From positions 1 through 7,875 of the forward strand of contig CAZFPI010000108.1 of NCBI GenBank assembly GCA_964521075.1: DNA of 7,875 nt, written 5' to 3'. Positions 1 through 6,102 of this stretch are shown here, in pieces (the first letter of the stretch is position 1; each line of letters opens with the position of its first letter). Under the pieces are notes generated by a model. The model made no database searches. It had not been told where the DNA came from and worked only from the letters and a program-made list of their open reading frames with translations. The position numbers and the translations under genes were made by a program. The stretch is from Sterolibacterium sp964521075. GTDB lineage: Bacteria > Pseudomonadota > Gammaproteobacteria > Burkholderiales > Rhodocyclaceae.

Positions 1-41
1 ATGAATTTGAATTTTTGCATTGCTGTGTTTGAGGCCATACC

Positions 42-824
42 TCATTTCAGTAACCGTCGCCGCACCAGTAGCAGCGCGGCCCAGTAGGCTAGCAGGGCGG
101 TCAGCAGCAGGGCACCGGCATGCAGGAAAATATCCTGTGGGGCATGGCCTTGCAGGAGCGGCCTTACCAGCTGGATGGCATGCGAGAGCGGGAGCAGGCG
201 GGCGAAGGTCTGCAGGCCGGCGGGGAGCTGTTCGACCGGGTAAAACACGCCACACATCAAGGTCATCGGGGTGACGAAGAGCGTGAAGTAATACATGAAA
301 AAATCATAAGACTTTGCCAGGGCGGTGATGATCAGCCCCAGGGCTGCGAAAGCCAGGCCGGTCAGGAAAATGACGGGCACGGCCCAGAGGGCGAGCGGCG
401 AAGAAACCAGCCCCAGGAGGAGAACGACGAGCAGGATGGCGCAGCCCGACAGCGTTGCCTTGGAGGCCGCCCAGAGGCATTCGCCCGCCAGAACGTCATC
501 GAGCGAGAGCGGAGCATTCAGGATGGCTTCCCAGGTTTTTTGCACATGCATGCGTGAGAAGCCCGAGTAAAGTGCTTCGAAGGAGGCGGCGTTCATGGTG
601 CTGGAGCAGACCGTGCCGCTGGCCAGAAAAACGATGTAGCTGACGCCGCCGATTTCCGGTAGCAGACGCCCCAGGCCATAGCCCAGCCCAAACAGGTAAA
701 TCATCGGATCGGCCAGATTCCCCAGGATCGACGTTGCCGCCATCTTGCGCCAGACAAGGAAATTTCGCCGCCACACGGCGATGGCGCGAAAGGAAAATCG
801 GGGGAGGTGCGTGTGGAAAGACAT
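42..824 (-). CDS. nodJ: ABC-2 type transporter permease, NodJ-like
   Basis: This is a 260-residue inner-membrane permease that should pair with the ATPase encoded just upstream to form an exporter. It has about six hydrophobic segments (roughly residues 35-50, 62-78, 122-140, 145-170, 176-195 and 233-255) and ends in a basic tail. The N-terminal part (WRRNFLVWRK, then a GNLADPMIYLFGLG stretch near 35-48) and the motifs TGLAFAALG and VFYPVEQLP are typical of the NodJ branch of ABC-2 permeases. The ATG at 824 was chosen because it gives the usual family length of about 260. The frame stays open another 109 codons upstream, but that part lies antiphase inside the ATPase gene and has no transporter character. 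The start lies 8 nt after the ATPase stop and has no clear Shine-Dalgarno site, so translational coupling is likely. In rhizobia NodIJ exports lipochitooligosaccharides. No nodulation genes are visible here, so the substrate is unknown and the symbol indicates family only. Confidence 0.9.
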   Translation of the reverse strand: MSFHTHLPRFSFRAIAVWRRNFLVWRKMAATSILGNLADPMIYLFGLGYGLGRLLPEIGGVSYIVFLASGTVCSSTMNAASFEALYSGFSRMHVQKTWEAILNAPLSLDDVLAGECLWAASKATLSGCAILLVVLLLGLVSSPLALWAVPVIFLTGLAFAALGLIITALAKSYDFFMYYFTLFVTPMTLMCGVFYPVEQLPAGLQTFARLLPLSHAIQLVRPLLQGHAPQDIFLHAGALLLTALLAYWAALLLVRRRLLK

Positions 825-832
825 TCGTGTCG

Positions 833-1750
833 TCAGTCGCGCAGTTCGCGGCCAGTGAGCTTGAGGAAAACGTCTTCGAGATTGGCGCGCCGGTGCAGCG
901 CGCGCAGGCCGGGGGTTTGGGCGCAGGCCGCCAGCAAGGGGGCCACCCGGGATTCGTCGGCATAGCAAAAGGCGGTTTCCCCGCTGGGTTCGATCCGCGC
1001 GGCCAGGCCATTTGCATGCTGCTGTGCCCAGGCCGGGGCGTTTTCGCCGTAGATTTCGATCACTTGCGGTTCGATGTGTCCGGCGATGAGTTCGTGGGGA
1101 GCTCCTTCGGCCACGATACGCCCGGCATCGAGGATGGCCAGGCGGTGGCACAGACGTTCGGCTTCATCCATGAAGTGCGTTGTCAGGAGGATGGTCTTGC
1201 CCTGCTGCATGAGACGTTTGAGGCGTTCCCAGATCAAATGGCGGGCCTGGGGGTCAAGGCCTGTTGTGGGTTCGTCGAGCAGGAGAAGATCCGGGTCATT
1301 GATGAGCGCGCGGGCAAGGGTGAGCCGCCGTTTCATTCCGCCGGAGAGGCTGGCCAGCGGTGCGTTTTCCTTGCCGGAGAGGCCAGCGAAATCGAGGAGC
1401 GCGGGAATCCGGCGACGTGATTCCGCATCGCTCAGCCCAAAATACCGGCCAAAGACCTGCAGGTTTTCAGCGATGCTGAAATCCGGGTCGAGGTTGTCGA
1501 ACTGCGGCACGACACCGACACGGGCGCGCGCCTCGCGGGCGCGTTCCGGCACGGGTTCGCCGGCCAGATGGATCGTGCCGGCATCCGGTGTGGTCAGCCC
1601 CAGACAGCAGCGCAGCGTGGTGGTTTTGCCAGCACCATTGGGCCCGAGCAGGCCATAGCATTCGCCGCGCCGCAGGGAAAAACCGATGCCGGCCACGACT
1701 TCACGGCCTGCAAAGGATTTTCGTAGTCCTTCGACGGTCAGCGGGCCCAT
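833..1750 (-). CDS. nodI: ABC transporter ATP-binding protein, NodI-like
   Basis: This 305-residue cytoplasmic ATPase should power the adjacent permease. All nucleotide-binding motifs are intact: Walker A GPNGAGKTT (36-44), Q-loop Gln83, signature LSGGM (135-139), Walker B LLLLDE (155-160, catalytic Glu160), D-loop GLD (164-166) and switch His192 in LLTTH. The stretch PQFDNLDPDF (82-91) followed by ENLQVFGRYFG, together with ARHLIWERL (169-177), is characteristic of NodI rather than of drug-efflux ATPases in general. The roughly 80-residue tail after residue 225 (starting QVIEIYGE) also fits NodI. The ATG at 1750 lies inside the end of the upstream hydrolase gene (13-nt overlap) with no obvious Shine-Dalgarno site, which implies coupled translation within one operon. 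Membership of the ABC-2/NodI family is secure. Orthology with symbiotic NodI, and hence the substrate, is inference, because many non-nodulating betaproteobacteria carry this pair. Confidence 0.92.
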   Translation of the reverse strand: MGPLTVEGLRKSFAGREVVAGIGFSLRRGECYGLLGPNGAGKTTTLRCCLGLTTPDAGTIHLAGEPVPERAREARARVGVVPQFDNLDPDFSIAENLQVFGRYFGLSDAESRRRIPALLDFAGLSGKENAPLASLSGGMKRRLTLARALINDPDLLLLDEPTTGLDPQARHLIWERLKRLMQQGKTILLTTHFMDEAERLCHRLAILDAGRIVAEGAPHELIAGHIEPQVIEIYGENAPAWAQQHANGLAARIEPSGETAFCYADESRVAPLLAACAQTPGLRALHRRANLEDVFLKLTGRELRD

Positions 1751-2367
1751 GCGGCGTGGATGATGTTGCGGAGGATGTGCAGCTTGCGGTGAAAGAAATG
1801 ATCCGCGCCGGGGATGACGGTGACGGGCAGTTCCAGCGGTTCTGCCCAGGCCATGACATTGGCGAGCGGCACGGTGGTGTCGGCAAAGCCATGGATGACG
1901 ATCGTATCCGGGGCAACGGCTTCCGTGACGTAAGTGCGCGCCCCCTCGACGTAGCCTGCTGCCGTTCCCACCAGAATCAGCCGCTCGGCAGGCTGGCCTT
2001 CTGCTGCCAGCTCCCGGGCCAGGCGGGTGATGACATACGCACCGAAGGAGAAACCGGCCAGCACGACAGGCAAGGGGCCGAAGCGGTGGTGGGCGGCGTC
2101 GTGGAGAAAGCGCAGATCAGCCGTTTCGGCCTGGCCGTGGTCGTGCTCGCCCTCGCTGCCGCCTACGCCCCGGAAGCTGGGGCGCAGGGTGATGTAACCC
2201 AGGCCGCGCAGTGCACGTGCGAGTGTGGTCACCACCTTGTTGTCCGCCGTGCCACCGAAGAGCGGGTGGGGATGCGCGATCAGCGCGATGCCGCGCGCGC
2301 CTTCCAGAACGTCGACAAAGGTTTCGATCCGTCCGTCCGGCCCGTCGAGCAGCCAGGATTCTGTCAT
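1738..2367 (-). CDS. Small alpha/beta hydrolase (COG2945-like)
   Basis: This 209-residue single-domain alpha/beta hydrolase has no signal peptide and is probably cytoplasmic. Visible elements in order are the HPHPLFGG turn (32-39, likely oxyanion-hole region), the RPSFRGVGGSEG loop (62-73), the nucleophile elbow GFSFG (105-109, Ser107), a probable catalytic Asp163 in HGFADTTVP, and a probable catalytic His190 in GADHFFHRKL. The complete triad order Ser-Asp-His and the length match compact dienelactone-hydrolase-like esterases of the COG2945 type. The substrate is not known; esterase or thioesterase activity is a generic inference. The start follows the ferredoxin stop by 12 nt and has no strong Shine-Dalgarno site. 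The 3' end overlaps the ATPase start by 13 nt, so the gene sits in the middle of a ferredoxin-hydrolase-nodIJ operon. Nothing ties the hydrolase directly to the transporter except this linkage. Confidence 0.88.
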   Translation of the reverse strand: MTESWLLDGPDGRIETFVDVLEGARGIALIAHPHPLFGGTADNKVVTTLARALRGLGYITLRPSFRGVGGSEGEHDHGQAETADLRFLHDAAHHRFGPLPVVLAGFSFGAYVITRLARELAAEGQPAERLILVGTAAGYVEGARTYVTEAVAPDTIVIHGFADTTVPLANVMAWAEPLELPVTVIPGADHFFHRKLHILRNIIHAAWAR

Positions 2368-2379
2368 GGGCTTGCGGCG

Positions 2380-2697
2380 TTAAATCTTGAGACGTTCGAC
2401 GACTTTTCCGCCGGCCAGGTGAGAATCGATGATTTCATCGATATCTTCCTTGTCGAGGTAGGTGTACCAGGTGCCTTCGGGGTAGACGACTAGCACCGGG
2501 CCGTTGTCGCAGCGGTCGAGACAGCCTGCGGAGTTGATGCGGATTTTCTTCTCGGGGCCGCCTTCGTTCAGGCCCAGTGCCTTGATGCGATCCTTGGCAT
2601 AGTTTCGCAGTTCATCCGCGCCGCGCGCGCCGCAGCAGACGATGCCAGGGTCGCGTTGATTGGTACAGAAGAAAACGTGGTGTTTGAAAATGCTCAT
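2380..2697 (-). CDS. Thioredoxin-like [2Fe-2S] ferredoxin
   Basis: This is a 105-residue soluble electron-carrier protein of the thioredoxin-fold [2Fe-2S] family. The cysteines are Cys11 (FFCTNQR), the pair Cys21-Cys22 (VCCG), and Cys59 and Cys63 (AGCLDRC). The pattern C-x(10)-C-x(36)-C-x(3)-C, using Cys11, Cys22, Cys59 and Cys63, fits known thioredoxin-like ferredoxins. Cys21 is then an extra adjacent cysteine. The motif GPVLVVYPEG (66-75) followed by an acidic C-terminal helix is also usual. The length is normal for a stand-alone carrier. The start is well supported: a GGAG Shine-Dalgarno sequence (complement of 2705-2708) lies 7 nt before the ATG, and a perfect TATAAT box lies a little further upstream. 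It is the first gene of the ferredoxin-hydrolase-nodIJ unit. The redox partner cannot be identified from this window. Confidence 0.9.
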   Translation of the reverse strand: MSIFKHHVFFCTNQRDPGIVCCGARGADELRNYAKDRIKALGLNEGGPEKKIRINSAGCLDRCDNGPVLVVYPEGTWYTYLDKEDIDEIIDSHLAGGKVVERLKI

Positions 2698-2727
2698 GGA
2701 CGTACTCCGCGCAGATGAAAGCGGAGG

Positions 2728-2733
2728 ATTATA
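2728..2733 (-). promoter_or_regulatory. Candidate -10 box (TATAAT) of the ferredoxin operon
   Basis: Read on the minus strand, 2733 to 2728 is a perfect TATAAT in the context GGCCTATAATCC. It would place the transcription start near 2721, about 25 nt before the ferredoxin ATG, with the GGAG ribosome site in between. No good TTGACA-like -35 hexamer is found at 16-18 bp (the positions read CAATCA, TCAATC or CTCAAT). The promoter may therefore need an activator, possibly acting at the repeats immediately upstream. Confidence 0.5.
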
Positions 2734-2748
2734 GGCCGGTTAAGGGGG

Positions 2749-2794
2749 GTGATTGAGTGATTGATTCTCGCCGGAGTGATGAGTGACTGATGAG
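2749..2794. repeat. Degenerate GTGA(T)TGAGTGA repeats upstream of the ferredoxin promoter
   Basis: On the plus strand, GTGATTGAGTGA (2749-2760) recurs as GTGATGAGTGA (2776-2786), offset by about 27 bp. Related partial copies GTGATTGATT (2757-2766) and GTGACTGATGAG (2783-2794) overlap them. They occupy the position where a -35 element or activator site would sit for the ferredoxin promoter. They could be regulator sites or simple short-period sequence drift. The rest of the 126-bp gap (2698-2823) holds no recognisable gene and no convincing terminator for the preceding LuxR-type gene. Confidence 0.4.
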
Positions 2795-2823
2795 CGAGGA
2801 GTGTTGGATCAATCCGTGTTTCC

Positions 2824-4032
2824 CTAGCTGACGGAGGCCACGCTGTTGAGCAGCAGGCGGACGAGCATGGTCTGGCGGGTTACGCCTGTTTTCGAGAAGA
2901 TGGAGCGTAGATGCGCGCGCGCGGTGTTTTTTCGGATATTGAGCTCGGTAGCTGCTTCATCCAGCGTCAGGCCATTCGTCAGCAAGAGGGCGAGAGCCAC
3001 TTCGGCGGAGGTGAAGCCGAACAGGCGGCGTACCAGCTCGTGTGAAGGAGCCGGCTGGTGGCGCGGGTCGCGGATGAATACGGCGACTTGCGGCCAGTCG
3101 TTGCCCTCCGAAAGCTCGTTGCAGGGGATCGAGCGAACCAGCACCCCCAGCTTGGGTTGCCCGGAAGGGCGTGTGAGCGAAATGGCTTCCGTGACGGCGG
3201 GCGAAGAGCCTGTGGCATGGGTCAGGCTGCTTTTGATGAGCCGCTGCAATTCGCGGTCTTCCAGCGCGTATTCCGCGCGCAGCCGTCCCTTGACGACCTG
3301 CACTCCGTCTTTTTCGCCCAGGATGGATTCCGCCACGCCGTTGCTGCGGACGACCATGCCAAGTTCGTTGAGGACGACCGTGCCGATTTGCATCCTGTCC
3401 ATCGCCACGGCATAAAGCCGCCGTTCGGATTCGATGCCGTCGACGCGGGAGCGCAGCTTGACCGAGCGGCGCAAGTGCGGCAAAAGCTGGCCGCAGAAAG
3501 CCTTGTCCTCGGCGGTGAATTCCCGTCCCTTCGAGGAACGGGTGATACGCAGGCGGCATTCACCGCCACCTTCGATGCGGATGTCTGCACCGATGATGTA
3601 GCGAATATCGTTGGGTTCGATGAACTGCTTGTAAAACTCGCCGCTGGTCCATTTCCGGACATCGACCATTTCGTCGATCGACAACACCTTGTCTGGCGGC
3701 AGGCCGACGAAAGGATCCAGCGAAAACATCTGGAACTGGTTGTAGGCCGCGCCATAAAGGTCTTCGCCATGCTCGCTGGCGCGAACCAGAATCGCCTGCT
3801 GGTTCACGGAGGCCGGGCGAAGGATCAGCGTGACCCAGTTGGCATCCAGATACTGGCGTACCTGCCGCATGGCCGTGGCCCAGGGCACATCTTCGAGCGG
3901 GCCTTCATAGAGCTGCCCGATCAGCGCGCTGAATTGCTCAAACGACAAGGGTAAAAGGGGAGGCGGGGCTGCCGTTTCAGCGGCAGCCCGCTTCCGGGTG
4001 GGGCGAGGCGTTGGTGTTTCGCGCACGCTCAT
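2824..4032 (-). CDS. LuxR-family HTH transcriptional regulator with long sensory N-terminus
   Basis: This 402-residue DNA-binding regulator has a C-terminal LuxR/FixJ-type helix-turn-helix at about residues 336-395. It contains FGFTSAEVALALLL, then LTLDEAATELNIRKNTARAHLRSIFSK with the typical recognition helix, then a short hydrophobic helix. Residues 1-28 are a basic, Pro/Ala-rich leader. Residues ~30-185 resemble a ligand or GAF-like sensing region with many aromatics (WVTLILRP, YNQFQMFSLDPFVGLP). Residues ~205-320 have a PAS-like look (LNELGMVVRSNGVAESIL). I do not recognise a canonical autoinducer-binding domain or a phospho-receiver Asp, so direct binding of a metabolite is the more likely input. 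The gene starts 36 nt after the enoyl-CoA hydratase-like gene on the same strand and so is probably co-transcribed with it. It may control that unit or itself. No Shine-Dalgarno site is visible at the chosen ATG. The signal is unknown. Confidence 0.88.
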   Translation of the reverse strand: MSVRETPTPRPTRKRAAAETAAPPPLLPLSFEQFSALIGQLYEGPLEDVPWATAMRQVRQYLDANWVTLILRPASVNQQAILVRASEHGEDLYGAAYNQFQMFSLDPFVGLPPDKVLSIDEMVDVRKWTSGEFYKQFIEPNDIRYIIGADIRIEGGGECRLRITRSSKGREFTAEDKAFCGQLLPHLRRSVKLRSRVDGIESERRLYAVAMDRMQIGTVVLNELGMVVRSNGVAESILGEKDGVQVVKGRLRAEYALEDRELQRLIKSSLTHATGSSPAVTEAISLTRPSGQPKLGVLVRSIPCNELSEGNDWPQVAVFIRDPRHQPAPSHELVRRLFGFTSAEVALALLLTNGLTLDEAATELNIRKNTARAHLRSIFSKTGVTRQTMLVRLLLNSVASVS

Positions 4033-4047
4033 TCGTATTTTTGGTGC

Positions 4048-4069
4048 AGGCCGGTTTGGAGGACGGCCT
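4048..4069. repeat. Inverted repeat between the crotonase-like and LuxR-type genes
   Basis: AGGCCG (4048-4053) and CGGCCT (4064-4069) form a perfect 6-bp inverted repeat around a 10-nt loop. It fills most of the 36-bp gap between the crotonase-like stop codon and the LuxR-type start. There is no T-run after it on the minus strand, so it is not a standard intrinsic terminator. It could be an mRNA hairpin or a regulator site. Confidence 0.35.
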
Positions 4070-4899
4070 CAGACGCCGCGATAAACAGGCTTGCGCTTCT
4101 CCAGGAAGGCCGTTGTCCCCTCCTTGGCATCGGCGCTGCCCGCCACACAGACACCGATGGCTCCTTCGAATTCGAGGATTTCATCGAGCGTCATGTATTG
4201 CGACATGTGAATCAGGCGACGTGCGGCATCGACGGCGACACTGGCCCGTTGCGCCAGCATGCGGGCGTATTCGAAAGCCGCTTCGAAATCCTTGCCTTCT
4301 GGCACGAGCTCGTCGATGAGGCCCAGCTCCTTGCACTCCTCGGCCTTGAAGACCTTGGCGGTTTCCACCATCATCAAGGCGTTCGAGAAGCCGACGATGC
4401 GCGGCAGGAAGTAGGACATGCCGCAGTCGGGGGCGACGCCGACGTTGGTGAAAATGGCGGACATTTTTGTCGTGGTATCGGCAAAGCGGCGGTCGCAGGC
4501 GAGCGCGTAGGCCAGGCCCGCGCCGACAGCGGGGCCGTGGATGGCAGCGATGACCGGCTTGTCGACTTGCACCAGCTGGCGCATCACTTCAAAGAAGGGG
4601 CCGCCGGGCGACTTGCGCTGCGTGCGCGGGATGGGACGGTCGGCGGAGGATGTTCCGGGCATGGGCCGGTCGCCATCACCGGAGAGGAAATCGACATCTC
4701 CCCCCGCACAGAAAGCCCGGCCTTCGCCCGTCAGGAGCAGGGTGCGTGCCTCGTCCTGGTAGCGCAGCTTGAGCAGCAGGGCGGCGAGTTCTTCGGCCAG
4801 CTCCCAGCTCACGGCATTGAGTTTGTCCGGACGGTTCAGCGTGATGATGCCGACATTTTCTTCGAGTCGGTATTTCAGGTACTTGTAATCTTCGGCCAT
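4069..4899 (-). CDS. Enoyl-CoA hydratase/isomerase (crotonase) family protein
   Basis: This 276-residue crotonase-fold enzyme acts on CoA thioesters. The two oxyanion-hole stretches are intact: AFCAGGDV (62-69) and HGPAVGAGLA (121-130). The C-terminal half contains ACDRRFAD, VGVAPDCGMSYFLPRIVG (153-170) and AKVFKAEECKELGLIDELVP, all standard for the family. The two glutamates of classic enoyl-CoA hydratase map by alignment to Ala130 and Phe150, so ordinary hydration is unlikely. An Asp at 158 (VAPD) sits where PaaG-type isomerases carry their catalytic Asp. Double-bond isomerase or a related activity is therefore inferred. Residues ~73-100 form a Gly/Pro/Ser-rich insertion after the first oxyanion motif. 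The ATG at 4899 has only a weak ribosome site. The gene follows the luciferase-like oxidoreductase gene by 81 nt and precedes the LuxR-type regulator by 36 nt. The substrate is unknown. Confidence 0.9.
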   Translation of the reverse strand: MAEDYKYLKYRLEENVGIITLNRPDKLNAVSWELAEELAALLLKLRYQDEARTLLLTGEGRAFCAGGDVDFLSGDGDRPMPGTSSADRPIPRTQRKSPGGPFFEVMRQLVQVDKPVIAAIHGPAVGAGLAYALACDRRFADTTTKMSAIFTNVGVAPDCGMSYFLPRIVGFSNALMMVETAKVFKAEECKELGLIDELVPEGKDFEAAFEYARMLAQRASVAVDAARRLIHMSQYMTLDEILEFEGAIGVCVAGSADAKEGTTAFLEKRKPVYRGV

Positions 4900-4937
4900 G
4901 ATGGGCTTTCGTTTTGGGGGATGGCTGATGCCGCAAA

Positions 4938-4973
4938 CCGCTGCACCACCGGAGAAAACAGGCGGCGCAGCGG
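4938..4973. repeat. Inverted repeat upstream of the crotonase-like gene
   Basis: CCGCTGC (4938-4944) and GCAGCGG (4967-4973) form a perfect 7-bp inverted repeat with a 22-nt loop. It lies in the 81-bp gap between the oxidoreductase stop and the crotonase-like start. It may be an intercistronic RNA stem; with this loop size and GC content, chance occurrence is also possible. Nothing else is seen in the gap. Confidence 0.25.
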
Positions 4974-4980
4974 CGTTCGA

Positions 4981-5901
4981 TCAACGGAATTGCGGGATGA
5001 TTTCCTTGTCATACCACTCGATCCATTCGAGGCAGGCTTCGAAGGTCGGCAGGCGCGGCGGACGAACCTGGACGGAAGTCGCCCCGGCCTTCTGCAGCGA
5101 TTCGACTTCGCGCAGCACGCTGTCACGGTCGGCGGAAATGTGCGTTTCGCCCTTGTCGATGTGGGCGTCGTTCACGTTGTAGGCCGTGGTCGTGCACATG
5201 AATTCGAAGGTGTCTTTCTTGGCCTCGAATTCAGGCAGGCTCTTCATGTATTTGATGCAGTCCGGCAGATCGGCGGCGGTGACGAGCCATGGAATCCAGC
5301 CATCGCCCAGCTTGGCCGCGCGGCGCATGGCCGGCTTGGAATTACCGCCAATAAAGATGGGTGGGTGCGGTTTTTGAACAGGCTTGGGTTCGATGATGAC
5401 ATCGCTGAACTTGACATATTCGCCGTTGAAATTCGGCTTGTCGGCGGTCCAGGCTTCCTTCAGTGCTGCGATGTATTCATCGGCCATCGGGCCGCGTTTT
5501 TCGAAGGGGACATTGAGGCAGTCGAATTCATGTTGCAGATGGCCCACCGCCGTGCCCAGGGTGAATCGGCCACCGCCGATGAATTCCATGGTCGCGATCT
5601 GCTTGGCCAGCAGCAGCGGGTGGCGATAAGGCAGCACCAGTACGAAGGTCAGCATGTGGATGCGTTCGGTAGCCCCCATCAGCACGGAGGCGGCGGTAAT
5701 GCCTTCGACGAAACGTGTACCCATGTGTTCGGCCATGGCCGTGGGCATGACGAGATGCTCGGGGATGGTCAGCCAGTCCCAGGAGAGGCTGTCGGCCTTT
5801 TTGGCGAAGCGCAGGATTTCCTCGCGGCCAGCGTGGGGTTCCCACGGAGCCATCGCGGGCGGGTAGTTGTCCATGCCGCAAGCGGCCAGTGCGAATTTCA
5901 T
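4981..5901 (-). CDS. LLM-class (luciferase-like) flavin/F420-type oxidoreductase
   Basis: This 306-residue TIM-barrel oxidoreductase belongs to the bacterial luciferase-like superfamily, closest in appearance to the families named F420-dependent (TIGR03619 type). Supporting segments are WDWLTIPEHLVMP (41-53), the LPYRHPLLLAKQIATMEFIGGGRFTLGTAVG core (90-120), EFDCLNVPFEKRG (125-137), PPIFIGG (180-186) and AAKLGDGW (195-202). These are the strands and cofactor loops usual in the family, and the length is normal. The start is well supported by AGGGG (complement of 5911-5915) 9 nt before the ATG at 5901. It is the first gene of the minus-strand block, followed by the crotonase-like and LuxR-type genes, which suggests a shared catabolic or acyl-CoA pathway. 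Whether the cofactor is FMN or F420 cannot be read from the sequence. F420 is uncommon in betaproteobacteria, so the family name should not be taken as proof of F420 use. Confidence 0.9.
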   Translation of the reverse strand: MKFALAACGMDNYPPAMAPWEPHAGREEILRFAKKADSLSWDWLTIPEHLVMPTAMAEHMGTRFVEGITAASVLMGATERIHMLTFVLVLPYRHPLLLAKQIATMEFIGGGRFTLGTAVGHLQHEFDCLNVPFEKRGPMADEYIAALKEAWTADKPNFNGEYVKFSDVIIEPKPVQKPHPPIFIGGNSKPAMRRAAKLGDGWIPWLVTAADLPDCIKYMKSLPEFEAKKDTFEFMCTTTAYNVNDAHIDKGETHISADRDSVLREVESLQKAGATSVQVRPPRLPTFEACLEWIEWYDKEIIPQFR

Positions 5902-6082
5902 CTTGATGTTCCCCTGAGAGAAAAAGGATGGATAAATCCGAAGCGAGTGTCACGAGAGGGCCCGCCTCGCCAAGCCGGAAGGCATTACTTTACCGTCAGT
6001 CGGGTCTATTTTCCAGAAGCGGCAGCCACCAAGGCTCGCCAGAAACGCATCTGACGTTCATTTTCAGGGCATTTTCATCGTG

Positions 6083-6097
6083 CCGGAAACATTCCGG
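6083..6097. promoter_or_regulatory. Operator-like dyad CCGGAA-ACA-TTCCGG
   Basis: This perfect 6-bp inverted repeat with a 3-bp spacer is 15 bp in all and symmetric about position 6090. It ends 5 bp before the candidate -35 box of the plus-strand gene. The compact, fully symmetric form and the position suggest the binding site of a dimeric regulator. The LuxR-type protein encoded nearby is one candidate, but there is no direct evidence for the pairing. Confidence 0.45.
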
Positions 6098-6102
6098 GAT
6101 CA

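Noticed and set aside
1..41. Possible start of another gene at the left edge (ATG at position 1)
   Set aside because: The frame closes after 28 codons (TAG at 85-87) and is antisense to the end of the permease gene; no ribosome site or motif can be judged at the window edge.
825..1151. 109-codon upstream extension of the permease frame
   Set aside because: The extension overlaps the ATPase coding region in another frame, is Arg/Pro-rich with no membrane character, and would make the permease far longer than its family.
1588..2493. 301-codon plus-strand frame across the ATPase, hydrolase and ferredoxin genes
   Set aside because: It runs antisense through three well-supported genes and has no protein-like motifs.
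2759..2814. GATTGAT / ATCAATC inverted repeat flanking the gap after the LuxR-type gene
   Set aside because: The arms are 42 nt apart, AT-rich and only 7 bp, so they do not make a convincing terminator or operator.
3058..3954. 298-codon plus-strand frame antisense to the LuxR-type gene
   Set aside because: It is a shadow of the regulator gene, whose HTH motif is clear on the minus strand.
5943..5970. GCGAG/CTCGC and inner GAGG/CCTC pairs in the leader of the oxidoreductase gene
   Set aside because: The stems are short and mutually overlapping in GC-rich sequence; no known riboswitch core is recognisable.
4198..6054. 618-codon open frame on the plus strand, antisense to the crotonase-like and luciferase-like genes
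   Set aside because: The two minus-strand genes have clear family motifs over the same bases. The antisense translation is rich in Gly, His, Arg and Asp without recognisable domains, and its openness is expected from GC-rich codon bias.
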